Below, in pieces: positions 26,185-37,400 of a DNA stretch of 64,000 nucleotides (its first letter is position 1; each line of letters starts with the position of its first letter). Source of the stretch: Vibrio pectenicida (GTDB taxonomy: Bacteria > Pseudomonadota > Gammaproteobacteria > Enterobacterales > Vibrionaceae); assembly GCA_024347015.1 (NCBI GenBank), contig AP024889.1, positions 372,001-436,000 on the forward strand, written 5' to 3'. A program made the position numbers and the translations under genes. Below the pieces are notes generated by a model. That model saw only the letters and a program-made list of their open reading frames with translations, did no database searches and had not been told where the DNA came from.

Positions 26185-29100
26185 AATGGTTATCTTCTAT
26201 TGGCTGCTTTTTACTGAGTTTGCTGTGTTCTGCCTTTGCGTATGCAGCACCCTTGTGTACTGATATTTTTACCGACCCTCCATCGGGAAATCAGAGTCCT
26301 AATGGTATTGTTCCCCCGCCAGATGTGATTGCTGGTACCAACTCAAGCTTGGACTGCTTTGTTAGCCGAGGAAACACCATCTGTTATGAGGGGGCAAATA
26401 CTATACAGGCCAATTTCATGCCTGGCGACTATAGCTATTATCAAGGCCGTTTTGCTAATAGATCGGAACTGACGACCAATGGGGTAACGACTCGTCTCTA
26501 TTTTGACAGCCTACAGTTAATAAATGCTGATCTCAACCCTAATGGGAACCCAGAAGATTTATTTATTTATGTTGCAGGTAGCCTCTCTATCACTGGGCAA
26601 AATAACGTCAATGGGATCATTTATGTTGCAGGTTCAGTCAATGTTGCTGGTAATGCTGATATAACAGGAGCGATTGGCGCTGGGGGGGCGCTGACAATCG
26701 GGGGTAATAGTGATGTCATTATAGACCCTGATGCGATTACCAATGCTGACCTATTGGATATGTGTGATGGTGGATCTAATCCATCACCACAATGCTTTAG
26801 TGATGATTTCAATGCGGGGTCATTGTCTGATTTATGGGTGACCTCAACCAGTAAAGGCTCTTTTCAACCACAAATTATAAGCAATAGACTGAGGTTTACC
26901 CAGGCTGTAAGAAATCAGGCAACGTCTTCTACTTATCAGCGCCTATTTCCTGCCGCAGACAATTTAGTTGAAATTGAGTTTGACCATTTTGCTTATGGCG
27001 GTAATGGAGCTGATGGTATAGGGATTGTGCTGTCCGATGCTCTAGTGACCCCAAGAGCAGGAGCTTTTGGGGGGCCTCTTGGTTATGGTTTCAAGCCGAA
27101 TGAACCGGGTTTTGCTGGCGGTTGGCTTGGGGTTGGTATTGATGAATATGGTAACTTTTCTAGAGAGGGAGGCCAGGGTTTTGCTCCTGGAAGAAGGCGA
27201 CAGTCTGTTGCAATCCGCGGCTCAGGGTTAGATGAAACAGGTTATCGATATTTAGCGGGCGCATGTAATAATGGTCAGACTAATACTGGGGGGAGCTGTC
27301 TATCTCCTACCGTTGATAATAATAATTCGGGTTCAGTTCATCGTTATCGTATTGTTGTTGATTCGCAAGTCAGTAATCAATCACAAGTAGAGATTTCGCG
27401 TAAAATAGGCAATGGTAATTGGCAGTCTATTGTTGGTCCAGTCAATGTGTTAGATAGCCAGTATAATCAGGCAGCAGTACCTGCTGACTTTTTACTATCT
27501 GTAACAGGTTCGACGGGTGGTAGTACCAATAACCATGAAATCGATAATTTTGAAGTGTGTGCACTTCGCTCACGTCCAATCGATGAGCAAATCGATCATT
27601 TTAGAATTACCCACACAGGGCAAGGCATTACCTGCAACAAGTCTGAAGTAACTATACGGGCCTGCAAAAATGCCACTTGTAGTGAGCTATTTACCGATAC
27701 CGTTACGGTTTCTCTAGATCCGTCGAGTGTCTCTGGCGGTGGCGGTTGGGAAGGCGGCAACTTGCAAAGCTTTACTGGTGGTTCGGGGACTTTTTACATT
27801 AGAAAATATCAACCGGGAACAATAACCTTGGATGTTATGGGGTCTAATCCGCCCGCTCGACCATTTTCCACTAATCTATGCCAAATAGGCAGCGGAGGCT
27901 GGAGCGCATCAAATTGTGATCTAGTCTTTTCTGACAGCGGTTTTGACATTGATGTACCTGATAAATACGCCGCTGAAGTTGTAGAGGTAACCATAAGCGC
28001 AGTTAAGCAAGGTGATAGCAATACCAAATGTGATGTGGGTTTTGGCAATGTGACTAAGAGTGTGACCCTCTGGAGTCAGTATTTGAGCCCCACAGCTGCT
28101 GATATCATCGGTGATCCTAAAGTGTCTGTTGATCCAACTGGAACATATGTTCCACTTAATACAAGTGAGTCAGGAGCGGATAATTTTAACTTGGCCTTTG
28201 ATAGCAATGGCCAAACAAAGTTTAATCTTAATTATGACGATGCAGGGCAGATGCAGCTGAATGCTAAATTTACTGGTACGGGGGATGAAAGTGGTTTGGA
28301 ATTAACTGGGGCTAGTAATTTTGTGAGTTTTCCTGCTTCTCTTGCTGTAGTGGCAAAGAATTCTGCTGGAATTGAAGAGGAGTGTACCAGCATCGATGCG
28401 TTCTGTGATTGGTTTACCAAAGCGGGTGCGAGCTTTAACCTTGAAGTCACAGCGCTAGGTCAAACCAATCAGCCAACTCCTAACTATACGCATAGCGGCA
28501 TCGATGTTGCTCACAAGTTGGTATCTCCTGATACTGAAAATTCTCAAGAAGGCACTATAAGCACAGTAAGCTATGACCATTCTGCTGTAGCTGGCAGCAC
28601 TAACATTGTTTCCCAGTCTTTATCAGAAGTTGGAGTGTTTGATTTTACCATCACTCCTCCAGCAATATTCAATGGCAGTAGCGCGAAAACCATTACACCA
28701 GCTAAGAGTGTGTATCTGCGTTTTATCCCCGCTTACTTTGCAGCCTCTGTTTTTCAATCACCTACGCTGCAAGCGACTTGTAACAGCTTTAGCTATATTG
28801 GCCAGCCTTTTGACTATCTCGTTGCTCCCCGTTTAGCGTTAAACCCAAAAGCAACGGATGGTACAGCGGTTAAGAATTATGAATTTGGCGACTTTTGGCG
28901 TTATAACAGTAATTGGCCTGCGCGTGCGTACAGTGACAGTAATACCAGTGAATCGATTAGCTTTGAACAAGGTGTAGCAAATGTCGACAGATTTACAGAC
29001 CCTAACAACGCAACAGTAGTGCAACTAAATAATGAACAGATCACATACACCAAAGGTGTGAGTCCTATAAATTCTTTTGCAGCAAATCTTCAGCTTACTC

Positions 29101-29669
29101 TGGGTGCAAGCGATATCACCGATCCAGATAATGTTTGTTATAAAACAGACGATTCGAACTCCACTAGTGATTGCTTAGGTATTAGCTTTAGTAGTGATAA
29201 TGCAATGCAGTTACGTTGGGGGCGCTTATTGCTCAATGATACCTACGGCTCTGAGCTTGCTGCGCTGAGACAAAGGCTTGAATTGCAATATTACAACAGC
29301 AACCAGTTTGTCACTAATACAGTCGATTCTTGTACAAACTTTGGTCTCATTACCGACTTTTCTTTTAGTTCAAGTGATTACACAGTTGTCACCAGTGGTA
29401 GCCAGACGCCACCTGAGGTCAATGCTTCCCTAACATCTGCCACAGCTAGCAACGGTGAGTCTTGGTTAGAATATAGTGCGCCAGGCTCTGGAAATACGGG
29501 GACGATTACCTCATCTTTTAATATGAAGATCAGGGGAGTGCCCTGGCTAAGAGAAGATGCGAATAATGACGGCAGTCTCGATGATGATGATAATTCGGTT
29601 TCTGGGCAGGTTCAGTTTGGTATTTACCGAGGTAGCGATCGAGTGATTTGGTGGAATGAACAAAACTAA
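26181..29669 (+). CDS. mshQ: MSHA large secreted tip/adhesin-like protein MshQ
   Basis: A 1162-residue exported protein with signal peptide (cut after about residue 22, FAYA^APLC). Residues about 120-175 show a short Gly/Asn/Val repeat (VAGSLSITGQNNVNGII, VAGSVNVAGNADITGAI) like a bactofilin or beta-helix surface. About residues 210-440 look like a concanavalin/L-type lectin domain (DDFNAGSLSDLW; GGNGADGIGIVLSD). The rest resembles the DUF6701 region, with several Cys pairs, ending in a DDDDN-type acidic calcium-like loop. It overlaps mshP and closes the operon. A role as pilus-tip adhesin is inference from domain type and position. Confidence 0.85.
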   Translation: MKWLSSIGCFLLSLLCSAFAYAAPLCTDIFTDPPSGNQSPNGIVPPPDVIAGTNSSLDCFVSRGNTICYEGANTIQANFMPGDYSYYQGRFANRSELTTNGVTTRLYFDSLQLINADLNPNGNPEDLFIYVAGSLSITGQNNVNGIIYVAGSVNVAGNADITGAIGAGGALTIGGNSDVIIDPDAITNADLLDMCDGGSNPSPQCFSDDFNAGSLSDLWVTSTSKGSFQPQIISNRLRFTQAVRNQATSSTYQRLFPAADNLVEIEFDHFAYGGNGADGIGIVLSDALVTPRAGAFGGPLGYGFKPNEPGFAGGWLGVGIDEYGNFSREGGQGFAPGRRRQSVAIRGSGLDETGYRYLAGACNNGQTNTGGSCLSPTVDNNNSGSVHRYRIVVDSQVSNQSQVEISRKIGNGNWQSIVGPVNVLDSQYNQAAVPADFLLSVTGSTGGSTNNHEIDNFEVCALRSRPIDEQIDHFRITHTGQGITCNKSEVTIRACKNATCSELFTDTVTVSLDPSSVSGGGGWEGGNLQSFTGGSGTFYIRKYQPGTITLDVMGSNPPARPFSTNLCQIGSGGWSASNCDLVFSDSGFDIDVPDKYAAEVVEVTISAVKQGDSNTKCDVGFGNVTKSVTLWSQYLSPTAADIIGDPKVSVDPTGTYVPLNTSESGADNFNLAFDSNGQTKFNLNYDDAGQMQLNAKFTGTGDESGLELTGASNFVSFPASLAVVAKNSAGIEEECTSIDAFCDWFTKAGASFNLEVTALGQTNQPTPNYTHSGIDVAHKLVSPDTENSQEGTISTVSYDHSAVAGSTNIVSQSLSEVGVFDFTITPPAIFNGSSAKTITPAKSVYLRFIPAYFAASVFQSPTLQATCNSFSYIGQPFDYLVAPRLALNPKATDGTAVKNYEFGDFWRYNSNWPARAYSDSNTSESISFEQGVANVDRFTDPNNATVVQLNNEQITYTKGVSPINSFAANLQLTLGASDITDPDNVCYKTDDSNSTSDCLGISFSSDNAMQLRWGRLLLNDTYGSELAALRQRLELQYYNSNQFVTNTVDSCTNFGLITDFSFSSSDYTVVTSGSQTPPEVNASLTSATASNGESWLEYSAPGSGNTGTITSSFNMKIRGVPWLREDANNDGSLDDDDNSVSGQVQFGIYRGSDRVIWWNEQN

Positions 29670-29786
29670 GGTTTTACCGTGAACAAAAAATCATCGCAAG
29701 CGATAAACAAGCCTCATTCATTGCTTGATTTTTCGACTTTGGTTAGGAATCTGTTAGAAATTACACGTTTCATCCCATGTTTATAG

Positions 29787-30914
<1,128 letters not shown>

Positions 30915-30971
30915 TCAAATTGGCCTGATTCAACTTGGGGCCTTTTTGAGTATATAAGGAACTCATATTCA

Positions 30972-31859
30972 ATGAAGCCTATTTTTGGCAGAGGACCTTC
31001 ACTTCAGTTACGGTTGTTTTTTGCGGTCATTATGTCAGCCAGCCTTATGCTGGCTGACAGTCGTTTAGGTGCATTTTCCCAAGTGCGTTATCTACTTAAT
31101 AGTATGGTGGCGCCAATTCAATACTTGGCAGATGTCCCTCGCATTATGTTTGATGATGCTTACGAGCGGTTTAATATCCGCAAAGACTTTATGGAAAGCA
31201 ACTACAAGCTTAAACGTGAAATTCTGCGTCTTAAAAACGATATGTTATTGCTTGATCAGTATCGTGAAGAAAATCAGCGTTTACGTAAGTTATTAGGTTC
31301 TTCATTTGTACGTGGTGAACGTAAGGTTGTTACTGAGGTTATGGCGGTAGATACGTCGCCTTATCGTCAGCAAGTCGTGATTGATAAAGGTAAGATAGAT
31401 GGTGTCTACGTGGGGCAACCCGTTGCGAATGAGAAAGGCATTGTTGGCCAAGTGACTTTTGTGTCTGCGCATAATAGTCGAGTGCTTCTTCTTACCGATA
31501 GCCAGAGCGCAATTCCAGTTCAGGTGATACGAAATGACATTCGTGTTATTGCCTCAGGCAATGGTTCAATTGACAGGATTAATTTGGATCATATTCCAAT
31601 TAGCCTTGATATTGAAGAGGGCGATTTACTGGTCACATCCGGTCTTGGCGGTGTGTACCCAGAAGGCTACCCAGTAGCACATGTTGTTGATGTAATGCGT
31701 GATACCGCACGTGAGTTTGCCGCGATTGAGGCTGAGCCTGTCGTCGACTTTGAACGCTTGCGCTACTTACTACTCATCTGGCCCAACGATTCTAGACAAA
31801 ACAAAATTCAGCAGGCATTGCCGAAAAATAACCAAGAGGTAGCGGTTGGTGGCGAATAG
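30972..31859 (+). CDS. mreC: Rod shape-determining protein MreC
   Basis: A bitopic protein (295 residues): N-terminal membrane helix (about residues 10-28), a coiled coil (LKREILRLKNDMLLLDQYREENQ, in parts) near residues 78-105, and the paired beta-barrel domains (VMAVDTSPYRQQVVIDKG; DLLVTSGLGGVYPEGYPV). It links MreB to penicillin-binding proteins in the periplasm. It overlaps mreD by 11 nt. Confidence 0.96.
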   Translation: MKPIFGRGPSLQLRLFFAVIMSASLMLADSRLGAFSQVRYLLNSMVAPIQYLADVPRIMFDDAYERFNIRKDFMESNYKLKREILRLKNDMLLLDQYREENQRLRKLLGSSFVRGERKVVTEVMAVDTSPYRQQVVIDKGKIDGVYVGQPVANEKGIVGQVTFVSAHNSRVLLLTDSQSAIPVQVIRNDIRVIASGNGSIDRINLDHIPISLDIEEGDLLVTSGLGGVYPEGYPVAHVVDVMRDTAREFAAIEAEPVVDFERLRYLLLIWPNDSRQNKIQQALPKNNQEVAVGGE

Positions 31860-32337
31860 TGTTTTGAAAGGCAAGACGGTTATTGCCTTGTCATTTTTAA
31901 TTGCCTTAACATTACAGACCATTCCTTGGCCGGGTGTTTTGGACTTATTACGCCCTTCTTGGCTGCTTTTAGTAGCCTGTTATTGGGTATTAGCTTTACC
32001 ACATAGAGTCAATGTCGGTACGGCCTTGATACTGGGGTTGTTATGGGATCTTTTATTGGGCTCTACACTCGGTATTCGTGGCATGATGATGTCAATTGTT
32101 GTTTACCTAGTGGCGCTAAACTTCTTGTTGTTAAGAAATATGGCGCTTTGGCAACAAGCAATATTGATTGGCTTGCTTTCCATGATATTGGATGTGCTAA
32201 TTTTTTCCGGTGAATATTTAGTGCAGGATATTGCTTTCAACCCACTATTGTTATGGAGTGGACTGATTAACACTATTCTCTGGCCGTGGTTGTTTTTATT
32301 GATGCGCAGAGTCAGAAGACATTGGCATGTGAGGTAG
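31849..32337 (+). CDS. mreD: Rod shape-determining membrane protein MreD
   Basis: A small polytopic protein (162 residues) with about five or six membrane segments and an RPSWLLLVACYWVLALP signature, typical of MreD. GTG 31849 has AGAGG 8 nt upstream and lies inside mreC; TTG 31846 is possible. It completes the MreBCD shape complex. Confidence 0.93.
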   Translation: MANSVLKGKTVIALSFLIALTLQTIPWPGVLDLLRPSWLLLVACYWVLALPHRVNVGTALILGLLWDLLLGSTLGIRGMMMSIVVYLVALNFLLLRNMALWQQAILIGLLSMILDVLIFSGEYLVQDIAFNPLLLWSGLINTILWPWLFLLMRRVRRHWHVR

Positions 32338-32340
32338 GAA

Positions 32341-32901
32341 GTGGAAAAGAAATTGGTGTTGGCGTCCGGTTCTCCGCGACGTAAGGAGCTGCTTTCAAAA
32401 CTTGGTTATCAATTTAGCGTGATTCGAACAGATGTTGAGGAACGCCAGCACCGAGTTGAAACGCCGTTTCAATACGTTGAGCGCCTTTCTCAAGATAAAG
32501 CATTAGCAGGTCTGGATGCAGAAAATGAAGCGATTGTAATTGGATCAGATACGATTGTAGTTTGTGACAATGCTGTACTGGAAAAGCCCCACAGCCTGGA
32601 AGATGCTAAACAGATGTTGATGTCATTGTCTAACCGAGCTCATCAAGTCATGACCGCTGTGACTATAGCAAGTAAAGAACAACAACAAACTGTAGTAGTG
32701 ACTACAGATGTTTGGTTCAAACCATTGTCAGAGCAAGAAATAGAACAATATTGGCAAACGGGTGAACCATGCGATAAAGCTGGTAGTTATGGAATCCAGG
32801 GAATTGGAGGACGTTTTGTAACACGTATTGAAGGTAGTTATCATGCTGTGGTAGGCCTGCCATTATTCGAAACAGACCAGCTCTTGCTCAAATTCTTATA
32901 G
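32341..32901 (+). CDS. maf: Maf-family nucleoside triphosphate pyrophosphatase
   Basis: 186 residues with the Maf signature LASGSPRRKELLSKLG at residues 7-22, then GSDTIV and GSYGIQGIGGRFV. The YhdE type hydrolyses dTTP, UTP and modified pyrimidine triphosphates. The start is GTG 32341, preceded by GAGG 6 nt upstream, three bases after mreD. The mreD-maf-rng order is also found in E. coli. Confidence 0.95.
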   Translation: MEKKLVLASGSPRRKELLSKLGYQFSVIRTDVEERQHRVETPFQYVERLSQDKALAGLDAENEAIVIGSDTIVVCDNAVLEKPHSLEDAKQMLMSLSNRAHQVMTAVTIASKEQQQTVVVTTDVWFKPLSEQEIEQYWQTGEPCDKAGSYGIQGIGGRFVTRIEGSYHAVVGLPLFETDQLLLKFL

Positions 32902-32924
32902 ATTTTAAATATTGAGGTGTGCTC

Positions 32925-34394
32925 ATGAGTGTAGAGTTGTTAATCAACGTGACCCCAAGTGAAACTCGAGTGGCTATGATTGAAGGGGGAACTCTTCAAG
33001 AAATCCATGTTGAGCGTGAAGCAAAACGAGGTATTGTTGGTAATATCTATAAGGGTAAAGTTAGTCGTGTATTACCAGGTATGCAGGCCGCTTTTGTTGA
33101 TATTGGCCTTGATAAAGCTGCTTTCCTTCATGCCTCTGACATTGTTCCCCATACAGAATGCGTGGCTGAAAATGAGAAGCAGCAGTTTCAGGTTCGGGAC
33201 ATTTCTGAATTGGTCCGTCAGGGCCAAGATATTGTTGTTCAAGTCGTCAAAGACCCCCTTGGTACTAAAGGCGCACGCCTGACTACCGATATCACTATTC
33301 CTTCTCGCTATTTAGTTTTTATGCCGGGTGCTAGTCATGTTGGTGTTTCCCAACGCATTGAGAGTGAACAAGAGCGTAATCGACTTAAAAAAGTTGTCGG
33401 TTGTTACTGCGATGAAGAGGGAGGTTTTATTATCCGTACGGCCGCGGAAGGGGCTGATGATAAAGAGCTATCTCAAGATGCAGCTTTTCTAAAGCGCCTA
33501 TGGTCTAAGGTGAATGAGCGGCGTACTAAGTACAAAACGCGCTCTACACTTTATGCTGAGTTAGGGCTTTCACAGCGAATCTTACGAGATTTTGTCGGTA
33601 CAGAGTTAACCAAAATAATGGTTGATTCTCGATTGGAAACCGAAAATCTTAAAGAATTCACTTCAGAGTATGTACCTGAACTTACCAATAAACTTGAATT
33701 GTATGCTGGTGATAAACCTATCTTCGATTTGTACGATACTGAAAACGAGGTTCAGCGCTCTTTGGACCGAAAAGTGGAGTTAAAATCGGGAGGCTATCTC
33801 ATCATAGATCAGACAGAAGCTATGACGACGGTTGATATTAACACCGGTGCTTTTGTTGGTCGCCGCAATCTAGAAGAAACTATATTTAATACTAATATTG
33901 AAGCCACTCAGGCGATAGCTCGTCAATTACGATTACGTAATCTAGGTGGAATAATCATTATCGACTTTATTGATATGATGTCGGATGAGCACCGTAAGCG
34001 TGTACTTACTTCTCTTGAGGTTGCTTTAAGTAAAGATAGGGTCAAAACTAGCATCAATGGTTTTACTCAACTCGGCTTAGTTGAAATGACGCGTAAGCGA
34101 ACCAGAGAAAGCATTGAACATGTTTTATGTTCCACATGTCCAACTTGTGAAGGTCGCGGAAGTGTTAAAACTGTAGATACTGTTTGCTATGAAATTTTGC
34201 GCGAGGTCACCAGAGTAAATCGAGCATATGATGCGGACAAATTCGTTGTTTATGCATCTCCAGCGGTAGCAGAAAATCTACATGGAGAAGAGTCACACGC
34301 ATTGGCAGAATTGGAAGTTTTTATTGGTAAGCAGGTTAAAGTGCAAGCTGAGCCTCTATACGTACAAGAGCAATTTGATGTTGTTATGATGTAG
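32925..34394 (+). CDS. rng: Ribonuclease G
   Basis: 489 residues, exactly the E. coli RNase G length. An S1 RNA-binding domain (GNIYKGKVSRVLPGMQAAFVDI, in parts, near residue 37) precedes the DNase-I-like catalytic region with DQTEAMTTVDINTGAF and IIIDFIDM. The zinc-link cysteines are CSTCPTCEGRG near residue 405. It lacks the long C-terminal scaffold of RNase E. It matures the 16S rRNA 5' end. ATG 32925 has GAGG 7 nt upstream. Confidence 0.97.
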   Translation: MSVELLINVTPSETRVAMIEGGTLQEIHVEREAKRGIVGNIYKGKVSRVLPGMQAAFVDIGLDKAAFLHASDIVPHTECVAENEKQQFQVRDISELVRQGQDIVVQVVKDPLGTKGARLTTDITIPSRYLVFMPGASHVGVSQRIESEQERNRLKKVVGCYCDEEGGFIIRTAAEGADDKELSQDAAFLKRLWSKVNERRTKYKTRSTLYAELGLSQRILRDFVGTELTKIMVDSRLETENLKEFTSEYVPELTNKLELYAGDKPIFDLYDTENEVQRSLDRKVELKSGGYLIIDQTEAMTTVDINTGAFVGRRNLEETIFNTNIEATQAIARQLRLRNLGGIIIIDFIDMMSDEHRKRVLTSLEVALSKDRVKTSINGFTQLGLVEMTRKRTRESIEHVLCSTCPTCEGRGSVKTVDTVCYEILREVTRVNRAYDADKFVVYASPAVAENLHGEESHALAELEVFIGKQVKVQAEPLYVQEQFDVVMM

Positions 34395-34401
34395 GCTGTT
34401 T

Positions 34402-37400
34402 GTGAATAAATTAACGACGCAATATATTCTTCGTGGACTGGGCTGGTTGTTGGTGGTGTTTTTTGTCGCCTTAGCTGTGATGGTGACGACCCTTAGGATT
34501 GCTTTACCGCAGCTTAATCATTTCAAAAGTGAAATCCAACTTTGGGTTAACAAAGGGTCAGATCTGGATTTTGAAATTGATCAAATAAGTGGTTTTTGGC
34601 GTAATACTCATCCTTCAATATCATTGAAAAATGTTCGCGCGAATACACTGGAAGCGAGTGGTATTCATTTTTCGATACAAACGGTTGAAGTTGAGTTTGA
34701 CTTGATTCAGTCACTGCTGGATATGAAACCTGTAATTGCTGATTTGAGTATGCACAACCTTAATCTTGATCTTAGCTCAATAGCATGGGCTCAATCTGGA
34801 GGAAAAAAGGCTTTGCAGCCAAAAACAGAACAGCAGAACGTTGTTCAGAAGCTAGATCAATTATTATTGCGCCAACTAGATAGCTTCTTACTGCAAAACT
34901 CAAAAATTCGCCTTCAAGGCATTGATGGTTCTATTCGAGAGCTAGAAATCAGTCAACTTTTTTGGCAGAACAAGGGGCGACGTCATATCGCTGATGGTGA
35001 GGTCAGTATTGCAGATACTAATCTCAATTCTGCGCAGGTCAAGGCTGATTTTGTTGATCATGGTTCTTTAGCCGAGGTCAGTGGTGAGTTTTATTTGGCT
35101 GTAGATAATATTTTAATTACGCCTTGGTTGACTCAGTACCTTCAAATAGAAACAGGCATTAAGAAAGGTCAAGTAAGCCTCAATAGCTGGGTTGCTCTTG
35201 ACCACAGCCAACCAATTAGTGCTTATGTTGAGTTAGAGCCTTCAGAACTAATTTGGCAAGAAGGTCAACAACATGAGTTGATGATCGAATCTGGTATTTT
35301 GCAGTTAGAGCCGACTGGAAATGGTTGGCAAGTCAATGCCCATTCGCTTAAATTGCGTACCGATCATGAGCCTTGGCCAGAGCTTGATATTGCATTTAAG
35401 TGGCAAGCTGAACACTGGCTTCTTAACGTATCGCAACTTGATCTGAAAGCTATCTCTCCCTTAGTCAAATTGTTTCCACACTCAGCACAAGCATCACGAT
35501 TACTTGAGAGATTAAAACTTGATGGCACAGTTGAAGATGTTCGTGTCTCAATGAGTGGTGAAAATATTGATTCGCTAAAATATTCATTGCAACTCAAAGA
35601 CGGGGCGATGCAACAGTGGGAGCTGCTGCCTAGTGTTCAGCATCTATCTGCTAATATTTCAGGTGATCGTTATCAGGCTAAATCAAGGCTAAGCCTTATT
35701 GATGATATTTTGCCTTATGGGGATGTTTTTCAGGCACCACTCAATATTAAACGAGGCCAAGTAGATATTGTTTGGCAAAGTGATAGTAATGGTTGGACTT
35801 TGTGGGCTGACAAAGTCACGGTGGCAACTCCTGATCTTCAAGCTTTAGGGGAGTTTCGCCTAGATTTTCCTAAAGGTCGAAGTCCATTTTTATCCTTTTA
35901 TACTGAGGCTGACCTCTACAATGCCGGAGAAATATGGCGTTATTTACCCACCTTAGCTTTAGGGCGAGACTTAACTGATTATTTATCGAGTGGAATTCAA
36001 GCTGGTAAAGTTAAAGCGGCAAAATTGTTATGGTATGGAGAATTAGGAGATTTTCCATACATCAACAATGATGGCGTATTTCAGGCGTGGGTTGGGCTAA
36101 AGGACGCCAAGTTTAGCTTTGATACTGCTTGGCCGACGATTACTGATTTGCAACTAGATTTGTTGTTTCAAAATGATGAGCTATACCTTGACTCACATAG
36201 TGCGACTTTAACTGATATAAAAGCGACTCGTATTACTGGCCAGATACCACAACTTGGACCGGGTGGGCATATTGAAATCGAAGCGAGTGCAACCGCACAA
36301 GGTAATTCAGTTAGAGACTATATGATGGCTTCACCACTTGTGGATTCGGTTGGAGCAGCTTTAACTACAGTGCAAGTTAAAGGAGAAGTTAAGTCAAACT
36401 TTAAGCTCAATATTCCTTTTGACTCTGAGGCCGAAGTCCGTGCTTGGGGGGATGCAAATCTGGATAATGCTCAAGTTACTATTAAAACCCCACAAATGAA
36501 TTTAGAGCATGTATCCGGGCAGATTGAATTTGATAATGACGTCGTACGCGCTGCTGGGTTAACTGGCAAACTTCTTAAGCAGTCAATTGCACTTGATTTT
36601 AGAGGTGAAAATGCAAAGCAGGGATACGATGTAAATATCGATGTGGTTGGTGACTGGGAACTCAAACCGTTGACGCCATATCTTGGTAAACGATGGACAA
36701 ATCCAGTTAATGGACATGCACCTTGGCAAATGGGCATCGCTATTCAACTCAACGATGTTGGCTTTTCTTACCAAATTGATACTAATGCTGATCTTAAGAT
36801 GGTAAGCAGTAACTACCCTTATCCTCTTAATAAAACGCTTGATAAGCCTTGGAAAGCAAGTATGCAAGCATCAGGAAATCAAGAAAGTATTAGTGCTCGT
36901 TTGCAACTTCCTAACCTTAAATATCAAACAGAAATTGATATTCGCTCAGAGACACCAGTATTAAAGGCTACTAATCTTATTTTGGGTAAAGGTAGCTTTA
37001 AAATTAGCCCAATTTCAGGCCATCAGGCACAGGTTCGCATTGATAAACTTAACCTAGATAAATGGGCAGATTTGATCTCTAACCCTACCAATGATGATAA
37101 AGCTGCACTAGATGATATGAATACTCCTCAAATCCCTATGCCTAATCGCATCGATCTAAATGTTGAAGAGCTGACATTAGGTAGTATTTGGTGGAATGAT
37201 GTTGATTTCAGAGCCAAACGTAAGAGTTTGGGGTGGCATATGAATTTAGAAAGTCAGGAGGCATCAGGCGAAGCGAACTATATTGAGCCCTATGATCTTT
37301 CTGTTTCACTAGATAGGCTGCATGTCTATGTTCCAGCTTTGGATAAGGAATATAAAGAGACAACATTGTTTAAAGCAGGCCGGGACCAAAAGGAACTGAT

